Assembly: GCA_964370775.1 (NCBI GenBank)
Contig: CAYJKT010000008.1
Location: 1-64,000 of the forward strand
DNA from: SIG603 sp964370775
GTDB taxonomy: Bacteria; Bacillota; Clostridia; Oscillospirales; Acutalibacteraceae
Direction of reading: 5' to 3'
Length of the DNA: 64,000 nt
The notes beneath the pieces were generated by a model. It was not told the origin of the DNA, did no database searches, and saw only the letters and a program-made list of their open reading frames with translations. Shown here piece after piece: positions 27,386-37,422 of this stretch. The position numbers and the translations under genes were made by a program. Every line of letters starts with the position of its first letter. The first letter of the stretch is position 1.

Positions 27386-27949
27386 ATGAATGAAAACAGA
27401 GAAGATTTAGTGATAGAAGATATCGAAAAAGTACTTTTATCTAGGGACGATTTACAAGCAATAGTTAAAGATTTAGGTGCTAGAATTACTAAAGATTATA
27501 AAGGTAAAAAACTTATAATTTTAGGTATTCTAAAAGGTTCTGTAATATTTATGGCAGATATTATGAGAGAGATTAAAATGCCATGTAGAGTAGAGTTTAT
27601 GTCTGTTTCTAGTTACGGCGCTGGTATTACATCTAGTGGTGTGGTTAGAGTTATCAACGACATAAATATAGATTTAACAGGTTATGATGTTATTATGGTT
27701 GAAGATATTTTGGACAGTGGACGTACTTTAAGCCATTTAATTAATCATTTATCTACAAAAGGTGCAAACAGCATAGAGATATGCACTCTTTTTGATAAAC
27801 CAGAGAGACGTGAAGCACCAGTTTATGCAAAATATATAGGAACAACTGTGCCAGATGCATTTATTGTTGGGTACGGTTTAGATTACAATGAAATTTACCG
27901 CAACTTGCCTTATGTAGGAATACTTAAACCAGAGGTTTATGGCGGTTAA
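27386..27949 (+). CDS. hpt: Hypoxanthine phosphoribosyltransferase
   Basis: Purine salvage: joins hypoxanthine or guanine to PRPP. The product is about 187 residues. The PRPP-binding motif is VMVEDILDSGRTL, and the loop ILKGSVIFMADIMREI is near residue 45. ATG 27386 has AAAGGG 12 bases upstream; a GTG at 27374 overlaps that site and the tilS stop, so it is less likely. It lies between tilS and ftsH, the standard Firmicutes order. Confidence 0.94.
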   Translation: MNENREDLVIEDIEKVLLSRDDLQAIVKDLGARITKDYKGKKLIILGILKGSVIFMADIMREIKMPCRVEFMSVSSYGAGITSSGVVRVINDINIDLTGYDVIMVEDILDSGRTLSHLINHLSTKGANSIEICTLFDKPERREAPVYAKYIGTTVPDAFIVGYGLDYNEIYRNLPYVGILKPEVYGG

Positions 27950-27975
27950 TAAATATAATTTGGAGGAAATTAAGT

Positions 27976-29883
27976 TTGGATAATAAAAAGACATTGAAAA
28001 ATTTAGCCGTGTTTTTAGGTATTCCAATTGTAGTGTTTTTTATAGTCTACATGCTATTTAGCCAAGTAGAGCCTACAGATACAGTTAAATATTCAGATGT
28101 AATCAATTACTTTGAGACTGACCAAGTAACTGAGTACAAATTGGATTTAGGAACAGGAGAAATGGAAGTTGTTCTTTCTGGTGAAGAACCAGAAACTATT
28201 AGGTATCAAGTTCCGAATATATCTTTGTTTTATGAAGATGTAGGCGATGATATCGACAGATACAATGCTGCTAATCCTGAGAACAAAATGGTTCAAGATG
28301 TGCTTAGACCAACTGAGACATCATGGATAGTTGCTTTGCTTCCAACACTTGTAGTTCTTGGTGGTATGATATTCTTGTGGGTGTTCATGTTTAAACGCAT
28401 GAGTGGCGCAGGTGGCAGCCAAATGAACTTTGGCAAAGCTAAAATCAAACAACTTGAGGACGAAAAAAGAAAAACAACATTTGCAGACGTTGCAGGTGCT
28501 GACGAAGAAAAAGAAGATTTACGTGAGATTGTTGAGTTCTTAAAAAGCCCTAAAAAGTTTAACGAACTAGGCGCTCGTATTCCAAAAGGTGTTCTATTGG
28601 TGGGCCCTCCTGGTACTGGTAAAACCTTGCTTGCAAGAGCAGTAGCTGGCGAAGCTGGTGTACCTTTCTTCTCAATTTCAGGTTCTGATTTCGTTGAGAT
28701 GTTCGTTGGTGTTGGTGCTTCTAGGGTTCGTGATTTGTTCGACAAAGCTAAGAAAAATCACCCTTGTATCATTTTTATAGATGAGATTGACGCTGTTGGT
28801 CGCCAAAGAGGTGCAGGCCTTGGTGGTGGACACGACGAGAGAGAGCAAACTCTTAACCAATTGCTTGTTGAGATGGACGGTTTTGGCGCTAACGAAGGCG
28901 TTATCATGATTGCTGCTACTAACAGACCTGACATACTAGACCCAGCTTTAATGCGTCCTGGTCGTTTTGACAGACAAATTACAGTAGGTTACCCAGATGT
29001 TAAGGGTAGAGAAGAAATTCTTATGGTTCACGCTAAAGGCAAACCTCTTGCTCCTGATGTTGTTCTTGCTACAATCGCAAAAACAACTGCTGGCTTCACT
29101 GGTGCTGACTTAGAAAACTTGTTGAATGAGGCAGCTTTGCTTGCAGCAAGACGTGACAGAAAAGCTATTACAATGACAGAAATTGAAGAAGCAGCTATTA
29201 AAGTAGTTGTTGGTACAGAGAAGAAGAGCCGCGTTATGACTGCTAAAGAGAAACGCCTTACTGCGTATCACGAGGCTGGTCATGCTATCACAAGCTATTA
29301 TTGCAAAACTCAAGACCCTGTTCATCAAATTTCTATTATCCCAACTGGCAGAGCTGGTGGTTACACAATGCACTTGCCAACTGAGGACAAAACATATAGA
29401 AGCCGAGACGAAATGAAAGAGAACTTGATTGTTCTTTTAGGTGGCCGTGTTGCTGAAGCTTTGGTTTTGGGAGACATCTCGACTGGTGCATCTAACGATA
29501 TCGAGAGAGCTACTCAAATTGTTCGTGCAATGGTTACAAAATATGGTATGAGCCCTAAACTTGGTACAGTTATGTATGGTAGTGATGAGAGCAATCCGTT
29601 CTTAGGTAGAGAAATGAGCCATGTAAGCAACTATTCAGACAGAACAGCTGCTATGATAGATGAAGAAATTCAATCAATTATGGGCACAGCGTATAGTTTA
29701 GCTGAGGGCTTGTTGAATGAGCACATAGATTTACTTCATAGTCTTTCTGAAAGACTTCTTGAAAAAGAGAAAATCGATGCAAAAGAGTTTATCGATGTTA
29801 TGGAAGGTAACTTGTTGCCGTCAGAAGCTACTGCTGTAGAAGCTGAAGAAGTAACAGTTGACGAGTCATTTATAACAGAATAA
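27976..29883 (+). CDS. ftsH: ATP-dependent zinc metalloprotease FtsH
   Basis: Membrane-anchored AAA+ protease that degrades misfolded membrane proteins and regulators. The product is 635 residues. Membrane segments at about residues 10-28 and 112-132 flank an extracytoplasmic domain. Walker A is GPPGTGKTLLARA (near 209), Walker B IIFIDEIDAVGRQ (near 265), and the zinc protease motif HEAGHA is near 431. It starts with TTG, 9 bases after a strong GGAGG site. It ends the dnaB-tilS-hpt-ftsH run at the terminator at 29894-29925. Confidence 0.96.
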   Translation: MDNKKTLKNLAVFLGIPIVVFFIVYMLFSQVEPTDTVKYSDVINYFETDQVTEYKLDLGTGEMEVVLSGEEPETIRYQVPNISLFYEDVGDDIDRYNAANPENKMVQDVLRPTETSWIVALLPTLVVLGGMIFLWVFMFKRMSGAGGSQMNFGKAKIKQLEDEKRKTTFADVAGADEEKEDLREIVEFLKSPKKFNELGARIPKGVLLVGPPGTGKTLLARAVAGEAGVPFFSISGSDFVEMFVGVGASRVRDLFDKAKKNHPCIIFIDEIDAVGRQRGAGLGGGHDEREQTLNQLLVEMDGFGANEGVIMIAATNRPDILDPALMRPGRFDRQITVGYPDVKGREEILMVHAKGKPLAPDVVLATIAKTTAGFTGADLENLLNEAALLAARRDRKAITMTEIEEAAIKVVVGTEKKSRVMTAKEKRLTAYHEAGHAITSYYCKTQDPVHQISIIPTGRAGGYTMHLPTEDKTYRSRDEMKENLIVLLGGRVAEALVLGDISTGASNDIERATQIVRAMVTKYGMSPKLGTVMYGSDESNPFLGREMSHVSNYSDRTAAMIDEEIQSIMGTAYSLAEGLLNEHIDLLHSLSERLLEKEKIDAKEFIDVMEGNLLPSEATAVEAEEVTVDESFITE

Positions 29884-29893
29884 GATATAATTA

Positions 29894-29925
29894 AAAGCCC
29901 ACAGGTGTAAAAACTTGTGGGCTTT
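29894..29925 (+). terminator. Bidirectional terminator between ftsH and addA
   Basis: A 10-bp stem (AAAGCCCACA/TGTGGGCTTT) lies between two convergent genes, with T-rich sequence on both strands. Confidence 0.8.
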
Positions 29926-29957
29926 GTTTATTTTAGAAAGTATACAAATTTATGAAA

Positions 29958-32900
29958 TTATTTATGGTCAATAAAAATTTCTTTGTTTAGATTGAAAGAG
30001 TATAAGTAACAACCACCAACCTCAACTTCTTTCAGTTTTTCTAGTGCATTTGCGTAAAGTTTTAGCTGAATTCCGTACAAATTAGCGAGTTGTTCGCCAC
30101 TTTCTACTCTATCTGTTTTAAAGTCAACTATATATATTTTATCGTTCTCATAAAATAAGCAATCCACTGCACCTTGCAAGCTGATATTTATGTCGCTATC
30201 AAATTCATCGTTCACTAATGAAGCAGATATGTTTGATGTAAACCTAAATTCTCTATATAGTTTGACGGATTTCCTAATTCGTGTTCCAAGAGGACTTTCC
30301 AAAAACCTGATTAGCTTTTCGAAGTTAACAACCTCGCCTTGCTCTTTTGTTATATAACCGTTATCAACCAACCTGTCACGCTCGCCCTCTGGGTCTATGC
30401 TTGCGTTCTCTAAGTTGCAAAATTCAATATAACTGTGTAAAGCTATACCTCTTTCGGCAGGCGTCAAACCACTAAAGCTCATAAATGCAGGTCGATTAAG
30501 GCTTTGCACTGTATTCTCTTTATTATGCACAACAGCAGACGCTGTTACTTTCGACGGAATTTCATTAAGATGAGCGTTAGGGTAAACAAAGTTTACTTTC
30601 TCTTGTATTCTCTCGATAAGCTCTTGGTTTGTGCAAATACTAATACTGTCCTCAAGTGTTTTAGCTTCTATATTATCTATCTTGCTAACTACATTCACTT
30701 CCCACGGAGTATAGTTATCTCTGCAAATATAAGAGTCATCTAAGCCTGTAAGCTTTCGCAAATTATTCGCGTTAGGGTGTTTTAATGCGCACATAATCAA
30801 CCACGCCGCCATGTTAGGTGCGTTTTTAACAATACTAGGTTTCACTTTGGTTTCATTATTAATGTAGGAGGCAATTTTGGTAACTGTTTTCTCCACATTA
30901 TCATAACTAGCAACCATAATTAGCTTTTCCTTAGCTCTTGTCATTGCAACATACAAAATTCTTAGTTCTTCTTCAATCTCATCTAAATTATTTTTAATAT
31001 TAACGGCTTCCCTAACAATATTTGTGTACTTGTATCCAGAGTTATTATCAAGGATTTTAACACCCAAACCAAGTTTAGAATTTAAAATAACGTCGTCAGT
31101 TTCTGGTCTTTTTGGTGATGCCAAGTTCGCAACAAAGCACACTGGGAACTCCAAGCCTTTGGACTTATGTATGCTCATTATTTTTACTACATTTTCTTTG
31201 TCTGTACCCTTGCTTGCAGCCTCCAAGTCTTCGTTGTTTTTTTTAAGATTATCTGTAAACCTTACAAAACCAGAGACACCAGCAAAGCCTGAACTTTCAA
31301 ACTCAGCAGCGTAATTTCTCAGTTTTCTCACATTTCCAAGACGTTCCTCGCCTTTATCCATCGCTAAAATCAATGCTTCAAAAGATGTTTTCACAAATAA
31401 CATATCTAAAAACGCTTCCGTTTGAGTGTGAGCAGATAACAGCCTGTATTCCTCAATATCTCTTAAAAAAGTTTTGAACTTATCGTTATTGCTGTTTACC
31501 AAACTTACATAAATTGAACTTTGTCTGTCGTTTAGTCTAAGCTCTGCTAAATCGTCTGGTTTAAATCCGTAAATTGGACCCATAAGAACCGACAATAATG
31601 CTATATCGTTGTTTGGGTTGTCAATCACTTGCAAAAAAGACATTATTTGCAGTATCTCTTTTCTTTCAAAAAAGCCTTCTGTCTCTTGAATCCACGCTGG
31701 CACTCCCATGCTCTCTAGCTCTTTTGCGTAAATCGGTGCATTGCTCCTTACACTTCTTAACAAAATGCAACAATCGCTGAATTTCAGCGTTCTTAAGCCA
31801 CTTTCGCTTTTAACCATAAAGCCTTTTTTAATTAAATCATTTATAGTGTTAGCAATGTGGCGTGCCTCTAAAATTTGTGATTTCTCATCGCTTTTTTCAA
31901 GCAAATCAATCTGCATTTCGTATCCGTTTCCGTCAGGATAATCTGCACCAAGTGTTAGCTTTTCTTCGTCATTATACTCCACACCACCACATTTTTTAGA
32001 CATTAATTTATCAAAAACAAAGTTAATTCCGTTTATCACACTGTCTCTTGACCTAAAGTTTTTATCCAAAATTACTTTTGCTGGATATTCTTGATTTTTG
32101 TTATCGTACCTCTTAAAATTCTCTTTATATCCTATAAAAATCTCTGGCATTGCTTGCCTAAAACTATATATACATTGCTTTAAGTCACCAACCATAAACT
32201 TGTTACTGTCGTTTTTCGACACAGCTCTAAATATCCAGTCTTGCACCTCGTTAGTGTCCTGATATTCATCTATCATAATCTCGGCGTATCTCTCGCTTAT
32301 CTGCAACGCTATCTCGCTAGGAATTTTAACACCGTCTCTATCGTCTAGCAACAATTTAAGCGTTAAATGCTCAAGGTCGCTATAATCAACAAACTTTTTC
32401 TCGTTTTTTAACATGGTATATGTCGCTTGATATTTTAGCGTAATTTCTGCAAGTTCTTTTATCACAGTGTAAGTAGTGGTAATGTCTTCACGAACCTCGT
32501 CGCTACTGTCGATGAACAATTTCTGCACCTTAGCAATCAGTTCTTTCACATGTTTTCGACTGTCAGATACCCTTGTTTTTAGTAGGTCATCACTACAACC
32601 TTTAGCCATGCCGAATTTTTTCCACTTAATATTACCTAAAATATCTTTAAGATTATCCCAATCATTAAGCTCAAATTCATCATATAACTGCTGTAACATC
32701 TCTATATCTGTTTCACAAGTTGGCGCATATTTTTCTTTCAAAACATCTTCTTCATGGGCGATTTTCACGTTGTTTTGGCTAATATCTATACAGAGTTCTA
32801 CAATGCTTTTTGCGTATTCAATTATAGTCTCTCCCCAGATTGTAAGGCATATATCTTTGTTTTCTGTATACATTTTTAAAGTGTCAGCAAGCCATTTTTT

Positions 32901-33452
32901 AGGGTCTAGGTGAGAATTAATAAAGTCGGATAATTTAAGGATAATTTCATTTAGCTTCGCATCATTTTTGTCAGAACTAAATGCGTCCGACAAAATAAAA
33001 TTGCCACTATCCATGCGTTCATCAATAACAAAATCTAGTGCAGTAGTCGTTAAATCTATCTTTTGTTTGTCCGTTAAAATCCTAAAATCTCTTGCTATGT
33101 CTAAAACATGAAAGTACTCTTTACAAAGTTTTGAACAAAAACTATGTACTGTGCTTATATTCATTTTCGGAATTAAAAGCTGTTGTTTTCTAAAATATTT
33201 GTTGTTTGGGTCATTCAGAAGTAAGTCGCTAACAGCAGCTTCAGCTCTCTCCTTCATCTCGCTAGCTGCTGCATTTGTGTATGTCACAACCAAAATTTTG
33301 TCTGCATCGGTAGGGTGTTTTTCGTCTGTAATACGTCTGATAAGCCTTTCTACCAAAACAGCAGTCTTACCACTGCCAGCTGCTGCACTTACAAGCACTG
33401 TGCCGTTTCGGCTCTCAATAGCATCTAGCTGATTTTCAGTCCAGTTTCTCAT
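29958..33452 (-). CDS. addA: ATP-dependent helicase/nuclease subunit A
   Basis: Helicase-nuclease subunit of AddAB, which resects double-strand breaks for RecA repair. The product is ~1164 residues. The UvrD-type helicase has motif I SAAAGSGKTAVLVERL near residue 15 and motif II MIDEYQDTNEVQD. Further on are VMSIHKSKGLEFPV-like KIMSIHKSKGLEFPV and YVAMTRAKEKL. The C-terminal RecB-type nuclease has QGAVDCLFYENDKIYIVDFKTD. The ATG at 33452 has AAAGGG 8 bases upstream and overlaps addB by 17 bases, so the two are translationally coupled. Confidence 0.95.
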   Translation of the reverse strand: MRNWTENQLDAIESRNGTVLVSAAAGSGKTAVLVERLIRRITDEKHPTDADKILVVTYTNAAASEMKERAEAAVSDLLLNDPNNKYFRKQQLLIPKMNISTVHSFCSKLCKEYFHVLDIARDFRILTDKQKIDLTTTALDFVIDERMDSGNFILSDAFSSDKNDAKLNEIILKLSDFINSHLDPKKWLADTLKMYTENKDICLTIWGETIIEYAKSIVELCIDISQNNVKIAHEEDVLKEKYAPTCETDIEMLQQLYDEFELNDWDNLKDILGNIKWKKFGMAKGCSDDLLKTRVSDSRKHVKELIAKVQKLFIDSSDEVREDITTTYTVIKELAEITLKYQATYTMLKNEKKFVDYSDLEHLTLKLLLDDRDGVKIPSEIALQISERYAEIMIDEYQDTNEVQDWIFRAVSKNDSNKFMVGDLKQCIYSFRQAMPEIFIGYKENFKRYDNKNQEYPAKVILDKNFRSRDSVINGINFVFDKLMSKKCGGVEYNDEEKLTLGADYPDGNGYEMQIDLLEKSDEKSQILEARHIANTINDLIKKGFMVKSESGLRTLKFSDCCILLRSVRSNAPIYAKELESMGVPAWIQETEGFFERKEILQIMSFLQVIDNPNNDIALLSVLMGPIYGFKPDDLAELRLNDRQSSIYVSLVNSNNDKFKTFLRDIEEYRLLSAHTQTEAFLDMLFVKTSFEALILAMDKGEERLGNVRKLRNYAAEFESSGFAGVSGFVRFTDNLKKNNEDLEAASKGTDKENVVKIMSIHKSKGLEFPVCFVANLASPKRPETDDVILNSKLGLGVKILDNNSGYKYTNIVREAVNIKNNLDEIEEELRILYVAMTRAKEKLIMVASYDNVEKTVTKIASYINNETKVKPSIVKNAPNMAAWLIMCALKHPNANNLRKLTGLDDSYICRDNYTPWEVNVVSKIDNIEAKTLEDSISICTNQELIERIQEKVNFVYPNAHLNEIPSKVTASAVVHNKENTVQSLNRPAFMSFSGLTPAERGIALHSYIEFCNLENASIDPEGERDRLVDNGYITKEQGEVVNFEKLIRFLESPLGTRIRKSVKLYREFRFTSNISASLVNDEFDSDINISLQGAVDCLFYENDKIYIVDFKTDRVESGEQLANLYGIQLKLYANALEKLKEVEVGGCYLYSFNLNKEIFIDHK

Positions 33453-36400
33453 CTGTCTCACCCTTTCCTCTAATAATTTCAAAAGCCTTACTCTTGTTTC
33501 CTGTAATATTTAACACTTCTCGTTTCTCGTTTAAACACACAGATAAATACGGGCAATACGTGCATATATCCTTGGTGTCTAAATTAGGTTTTACAGCTAT
33601 ATCTCCTGCTAGTAGTTCATACGACATAGTAGAGATTAACTTTTTCACATAGTCAAAAATAATCTGTAATTCGTCTTGGGTAACTAGGCTTTCTTTGCCC
33701 CCTAATTCGCCATTTTTTTGCAGTTTAACTGGAATATACTGCCCAGCCACTGCACTTTCCATAGCTTCTATAATCTCTGATTTTTGCAAAACTAGCCCAT
33801 TCATACACATTTTTTTATCTCTGTCTTTTGCTAAATCAGCTTCTGTCATAGTTCTGTCAGCTGATGTATTTGTGATTGTTGACGGCATGTATAAAACGCC
33901 TGATGGTTTTAAGCCATTTTCTGAAAGAGCACACAAGTAAATTAGCATTTGCAGGCTCATACCTTTTAAAATATCGAACAACTTAAACACTTTTGTGCCT
34001 GTTTTATAGTCCACAACCCTAACATATTTTCCGTCAGCACTGTCGTATATGTCTACTCTATCAATCTTGCCATTTACCACTATTTTTTCGCCATTTTCTG
34101 TCGTAATTTCCAGTGGTTTAAATTCTGATTTCGCATTAAGTTCTAGTTCTAAGTATTTTGGTTCAAACTTACTTTGCCTTAACTCCTTTAAAAGCCTCAC
34201 AATAATTCTTACAGCCGTTCTTTCCACTCTGCTAAGTCTATATTTATCTCTGATAGATAAATTCGCATAGCCTCCCATGTTTTCGTCTGCATAACTTAGT
34301 ATGAGCTTTTTCACTTCTTCGCTCAATTTAACATCGTCATATTCTTCATAAACATCTCTGTTTTCTAGCACTTTTTCAAGCAGATAATGCATTACAGTTC
34401 CGTACTCTAACACGTTGATTTCTGCTGTTTTTTTCTCTTTTGCATTCAGACCATATTTGCAAAAATACTTGAACTTGCAAGAGAAAAAAACATCGATTTG
34501 TGACGGAGAAAGGTTTTCTAATCTGTATAAAGACTTTGCAGTTTGCTTGTCGTCTATCTCCAAAGCTTTCTCGCTCACACTTCTTTTCAAAGCTTCATAT
34601 CTTTGGCTGTACTCATCATTTTCGGCAATATATTTTTTCAAGCTGTTCACAGTTTCATTATTTTCTCTATATTTTTTTGCCATAGCTGTAAACACTGTTT
34701 CAGCAGAATTTGCAAAGTATAATTCATCTACATCCTCAGTGTTTTTAATGTTTAGCAAGTCTTCTATTCTAGCTATTATCTCGCTTTTATACAAAGTTTT
34801 TCCATCACTAGTGCTCGGGTAACTTACATACAATTTTTCACTTGCACTTGCCACGGCGTTATATGCATAAAACCTTTCTAAAAGTATATCTTTCTCATGA
34901 TTTTTAATAAGCTCTATCTTATTTTCTATAATGCATTTTCTCTCAAAATCTGTGAAAATATCTTCCGATGACGGAAGCAGTGGAAATTCATCTTTTGTGC
35001 AACCTATCAAAAAAACTATCTTAGCCTCTTGTTTTATATTCTCTGCCGATCCCAAAATAACTGTGTCTAATTTAAGAGGTATGTCCATTACCTCTTGTTT
35101 TGTGATAATATCTCTCATAAGGTTTGCGTAATCTACAAGGCTTATGTTAACGTCCTCTAAAATATGATAAAATAGGTCTAGCACGCCCATTAACTCGTCC
35201 CATATTTTAGTTTGCTCTGCTGCCTTTTCAAACAAACCCAACTCGTTAAAACTCTTTACATTTTCTAAAATATGTTCTTCACAATTATATTTTTGCAACA
35301 TCATAAATATATTTTTGCATATATCTTTGCCTGTTTTATCTTTACAATTACTGATTAATCGAGCTATAGGATTAACAATCCTCTTTCTGTAACTTTCTAT
35401 CATTGCAAGCCTTGCATCATCACTTTTGCTAGAAAAACCGTTAGGCGACTTTGTGAATTCATTTTTCCACATAGCTCCGTCAATCTTCCACAAATAAACA
35501 TAGTTTTCAAGCTCTGATATTTCTTTTGTGTTCAACCCACATAGCCCAGATTTCGCCACTTTTAACACATATTCTGTCTTAAAACCAAATTCTGCTATGT
35601 TAAAAACGGTTAGTAACAACCAAATTAATGGAGAACTATCCATTCTTCTAGGTTTCGATATATAACAAGGTACTTCGTATTTTTTCAAAGTGTTCTCTAA
35701 CAAATCGCTATACGCAGATGTATTTCTACAAATTATGCTAATATCGCCATAACTATGCCCTTGCATTGCAAGCTCTCTAATAGTTGCACCAACAAATTCT
35801 GCTTCGTTATATATATCTTCAGCCTTATATATTGTAATGTTCTCTGTGTTTATTTTATCCACTTTGCTCGAGCTAAAATAATTAGCCTCCACAAAATGAA
35901 TGTCCTCATTTTTAAATCTATGAGCTGTCGTAAGCTTTGTTATATTAGAAACTGCCACATTATTTTCTTTAGCAAGCATAATTAAATCTCTTGCTGTTTG
36001 CATCTGTGTGTCAAAAACTACAGCCACTTCGTCACTATATATTTCATCACAACATAAAGTGCAGTACACATCACTACACTTTACCATTGCATCTTCTATT
36101 ATACTAAGTTTTTCTTTGCCAAAGCTCTCAAATCCGTCCAAAATCAGCACTTTATCTTTAAAATAGTCTGTTGTGTTTAATATCTGAGAAGCTCTAATTA
36201 TTATATCGCTTTGTTCTATATATGAATTATGCAAGCGAGCCTCAAAGCTAGAATACACCAAAGCTATATCGTTAAGCTTCCCAGCAAGTTCGCCGTCAAG
36301 TTTTTTGCTCATTCCAAAAACTTCTTCTGCAATAATTCCACTAAGCTTAAATTCATCGGTTATATCAAGCATTAAATTAAGCATTTTGCCTGACTTAGCA

Positions 36401-36723
36401 GCTGATTCATACAACAACAAATCATTTTCACAATCTTTTATTGCAAGTGCCATCAGCAAAGATTTCCCTTTGTCATCAAGCCTTTTTTCTTTAATTCCAC
36501 CGTATATTCTGAATATCTCCTCTGAAAAACGTGTAAAATGGAAAACTTTCACATTCTCTGCCACATTAACAGGAAATTCATTCAGCACATATTGCTCTGT
36601 TGCAAAACCAATTTGGTCCGGCACTATGATAATTACTTCTTTGTTTAAAGCTTTTTCTAAAGCAATTTTCTTTATATATTCAGTTTTTCCATACCCTGCT
36701 CTACCTGTTATAATATGTAGCAT
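33436..36723 (-). CDS. addB: ATP-dependent helicase/nuclease subunit B
   Basis: Partner of AddA, 1095 residues. An N-terminal Walker A (GRAGYGKTEYIKK at residues 7-19) is followed by inactive-helicase domains and a C-terminal nuclease (VNGKIDRVDIYDS, VRVVDYKTGTK). The iron-sulphur cluster Cys residues are visible: one in FFSCKFKYFC before the nuclease, and the cluster DICTYCPYLSVC near the C-terminus. Its promoter at 36753-36781 overlaps the stop codon of spoIIR. Confidence 0.95.
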   Translation of the reverse strand: MLHIITGRAGYGKTEYIKKIALEKALNKEVIIIVPDQIGFATEQYVLNEFPVNVAENVKVFHFTRFSEEIFRIYGGIKEKRLDDKGKSLLMALAIKDCENDLLLYESAAKSGKMLNLMLDITDEFKLSGIIAEEVFGMSKKLDGELAGKLNDIALVYSSFEARLHNSYIEQSDIIIRASQILNTTDYFKDKVLILDGFESFGKEKLSIIEDAMVKCSDVYCTLCCDEIYSDEVAVVFDTQMQTARDLIMLAKENNVAVSNITKLTTAHRFKNEDIHFVEANYFSSSKVDKINTENITIYKAEDIYNEAEFVGATIRELAMQGHSYGDISIICRNTSAYSDLLENTLKKYEVPCYISKPRRMDSSPLIWLLLTVFNIAEFGFKTEYVLKVAKSGLCGLNTKEISELENYVYLWKIDGAMWKNEFTKSPNGFSSKSDDARLAMIESYRKRIVNPIARLISNCKDKTGKDICKNIFMMLQKYNCEEHILENVKSFNELGLFEKAAEQTKIWDELMGVLDLFYHILEDVNISLVDYANLMRDIITKQEVMDIPLKLDTVILGSAENIKQEAKIVFLIGCTKDEFPLLPSSEDIFTDFERKCIIENKIELIKNHEKDILLERFYAYNAVASASEKLYVSYPSTSDGKTLYKSEIIARIEDLLNIKNTEDVDELYFANSAETVFTAMAKKYRENNETVNSLKKYIAENDEYSQRYEALKRSVSEKALEIDDKQTAKSLYRLENLSPSQIDVFFSCKFKYFCKYGLNAKEKKTAEINVLEYGTVMHYLLEKVLENRDVYEEYDDVKLSEEVKKLILSYADENMGGYANLSIRDKYRLSRVERTAVRIIVRLLKELRQSKFEPKYLELELNAKSEFKPLEITTENGEKIVVNGKIDRVDIYDSADGKYVRVVDYKTGTKVFKLFDILKGMSLQMLIYLCALSENGLKPSGVLYMPSTITNTSADRTMTEADLAKDRDKKMCMNGLVLQKSEIIEAMESAVAGQYIPVKLQKNGELGGKESLVTQDELQIIFDYVKKLISTMSYELLAGDIAVKPNLDTKDICTYCPYLSVCLNEKREVLNITGNKSKAFEIIRGKGETDEKLD

Positions 36724-36752
36724 AAATAAGCCTCCAAAACTTTATACTTAAA

Positions 36753-36781
36753 ATTATAACAAGTATTCACTTAAATATCAA
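36753..36781 (-). promoter_or_regulatory. Sigma-A promoter of addBA, overlapping the spoIIR stop
   Basis: On the minus strand TTGATA, 17 bases and TATAAT. The -35 box contains the TGA stop of spoIIR. Confidence 0.75.
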
Positions 36782-37359
36782 GCAGAGAAAAATTCCACAA
36801 TATCCATATATACCTCATAAATTTTAAAAGAGATTTCTGGGGTGTCCTCAATCAAATCTTTTTCATCGGTGCTAATAACTTCGTCACTTATCGCAGTTCC
36901 TACACATAAGGACGGATACACCACGCACCACCAGTTTTCGCCCTCTGCCTCACCAAGCATAACTTTAACAGCAAGGTATTCACCAGCTGGCAAAGTAAAT
37001 GTGTCATACACTCGTGTTGGAAAATACTCTAAAGCCATATACGCCTTAGCAGTGTAAGTTATACCGAAACTTTCAAGAGTATGTATTGCGTTCTTTTCAA
37101 CATCTTCCATTCTGTTTGTTAACAACTCCTCTGCTTCGTCAATAGAACTAGCTTCGCTCACGATTTCTTCTGTCATTTCGGACACGCTTTCTTTGACTTC
37201 CATTTTAATGCGTTGGTCATACTCGCTGTCTGAATTAGCTATCACATGCATTCTAATAAAACTATTTGTAATATTATCGCTAGTTACATTAAAACTCAAA
37301 GCTGAAAATATTACTGTTAGTATAAATCCTGTTAAAAAAATCTTGTTATAAAATTTCAT
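36778..37359 (-). CDS. spoIIR: Stage II sporulation protein R
   Basis: Secreted forespore signal that activates the SpoIIGA protease and hence pro-sigma-E processing in the mother cell. The product is ~193 residues. The N-terminal membrane/signal segment is KIFLTGFILTVIFSALSF, and the conserved start of the mature domain is FIRMHVIANSDSEYDQRIKMEVKESV. GENWWCVVYPSLCV is the family hallmark near the end. ATG 37359 is preferred, 8 bases after AAAGGA; an ATG at 37368 abuts that site. The ribosome site lies inside the hairpin at 37360-37392. Confidence 0.94.
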   Translation of the reverse strand: MKFYNKIFLTGFILTVIFSALSFNVTSDNITNSFIRMHVIANSDSEYDQRIKMEVKESVSEMTEEIVSEASSIDEAEELLTNRMEDVEKNAIHTLESFGITYTAKAYMALEYFPTRVYDTFTLPAGEYLAVKVMLGEAEGENWWCVVYPSLCVGTAISDEVISTDEKDLIEDTPEISFKIYEVYMDIVEFFSA

Positions 37360-37397
37360 AAGCACCATCCTTTGATTTAAAGTATGGTGCTTTTTTT
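37360..37397. promoter_or_regulatory. Hairpin covering the spoIIR ribosome site; plus-strand terminator shape
   Basis: AAGCACCAT (37360-37368) pairs with ATGGTGCTT (37384-37392), with an inner 4-bp stem. On the plus strand seven T follow, which is a textbook terminator, but no plus-strand gene ends here. On the minus strand the spoIIR site AAAGGA (368-373) is inside the folded loop and the ATG directly follows. Confidence 0.6.
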
Positions 37398-37422
37398 GTT
37401 AATTATTCAATTAAAAATATAT

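Noticed and set aside
28293..28745. 150-codon antisense open frame inside ftsH
   Set aside because: It lies opposite the most conserved AAA+ motifs of FtsH. It has a low-complexity Ser/Pro product and no ribosome site, so it is a shadow of the real gene.
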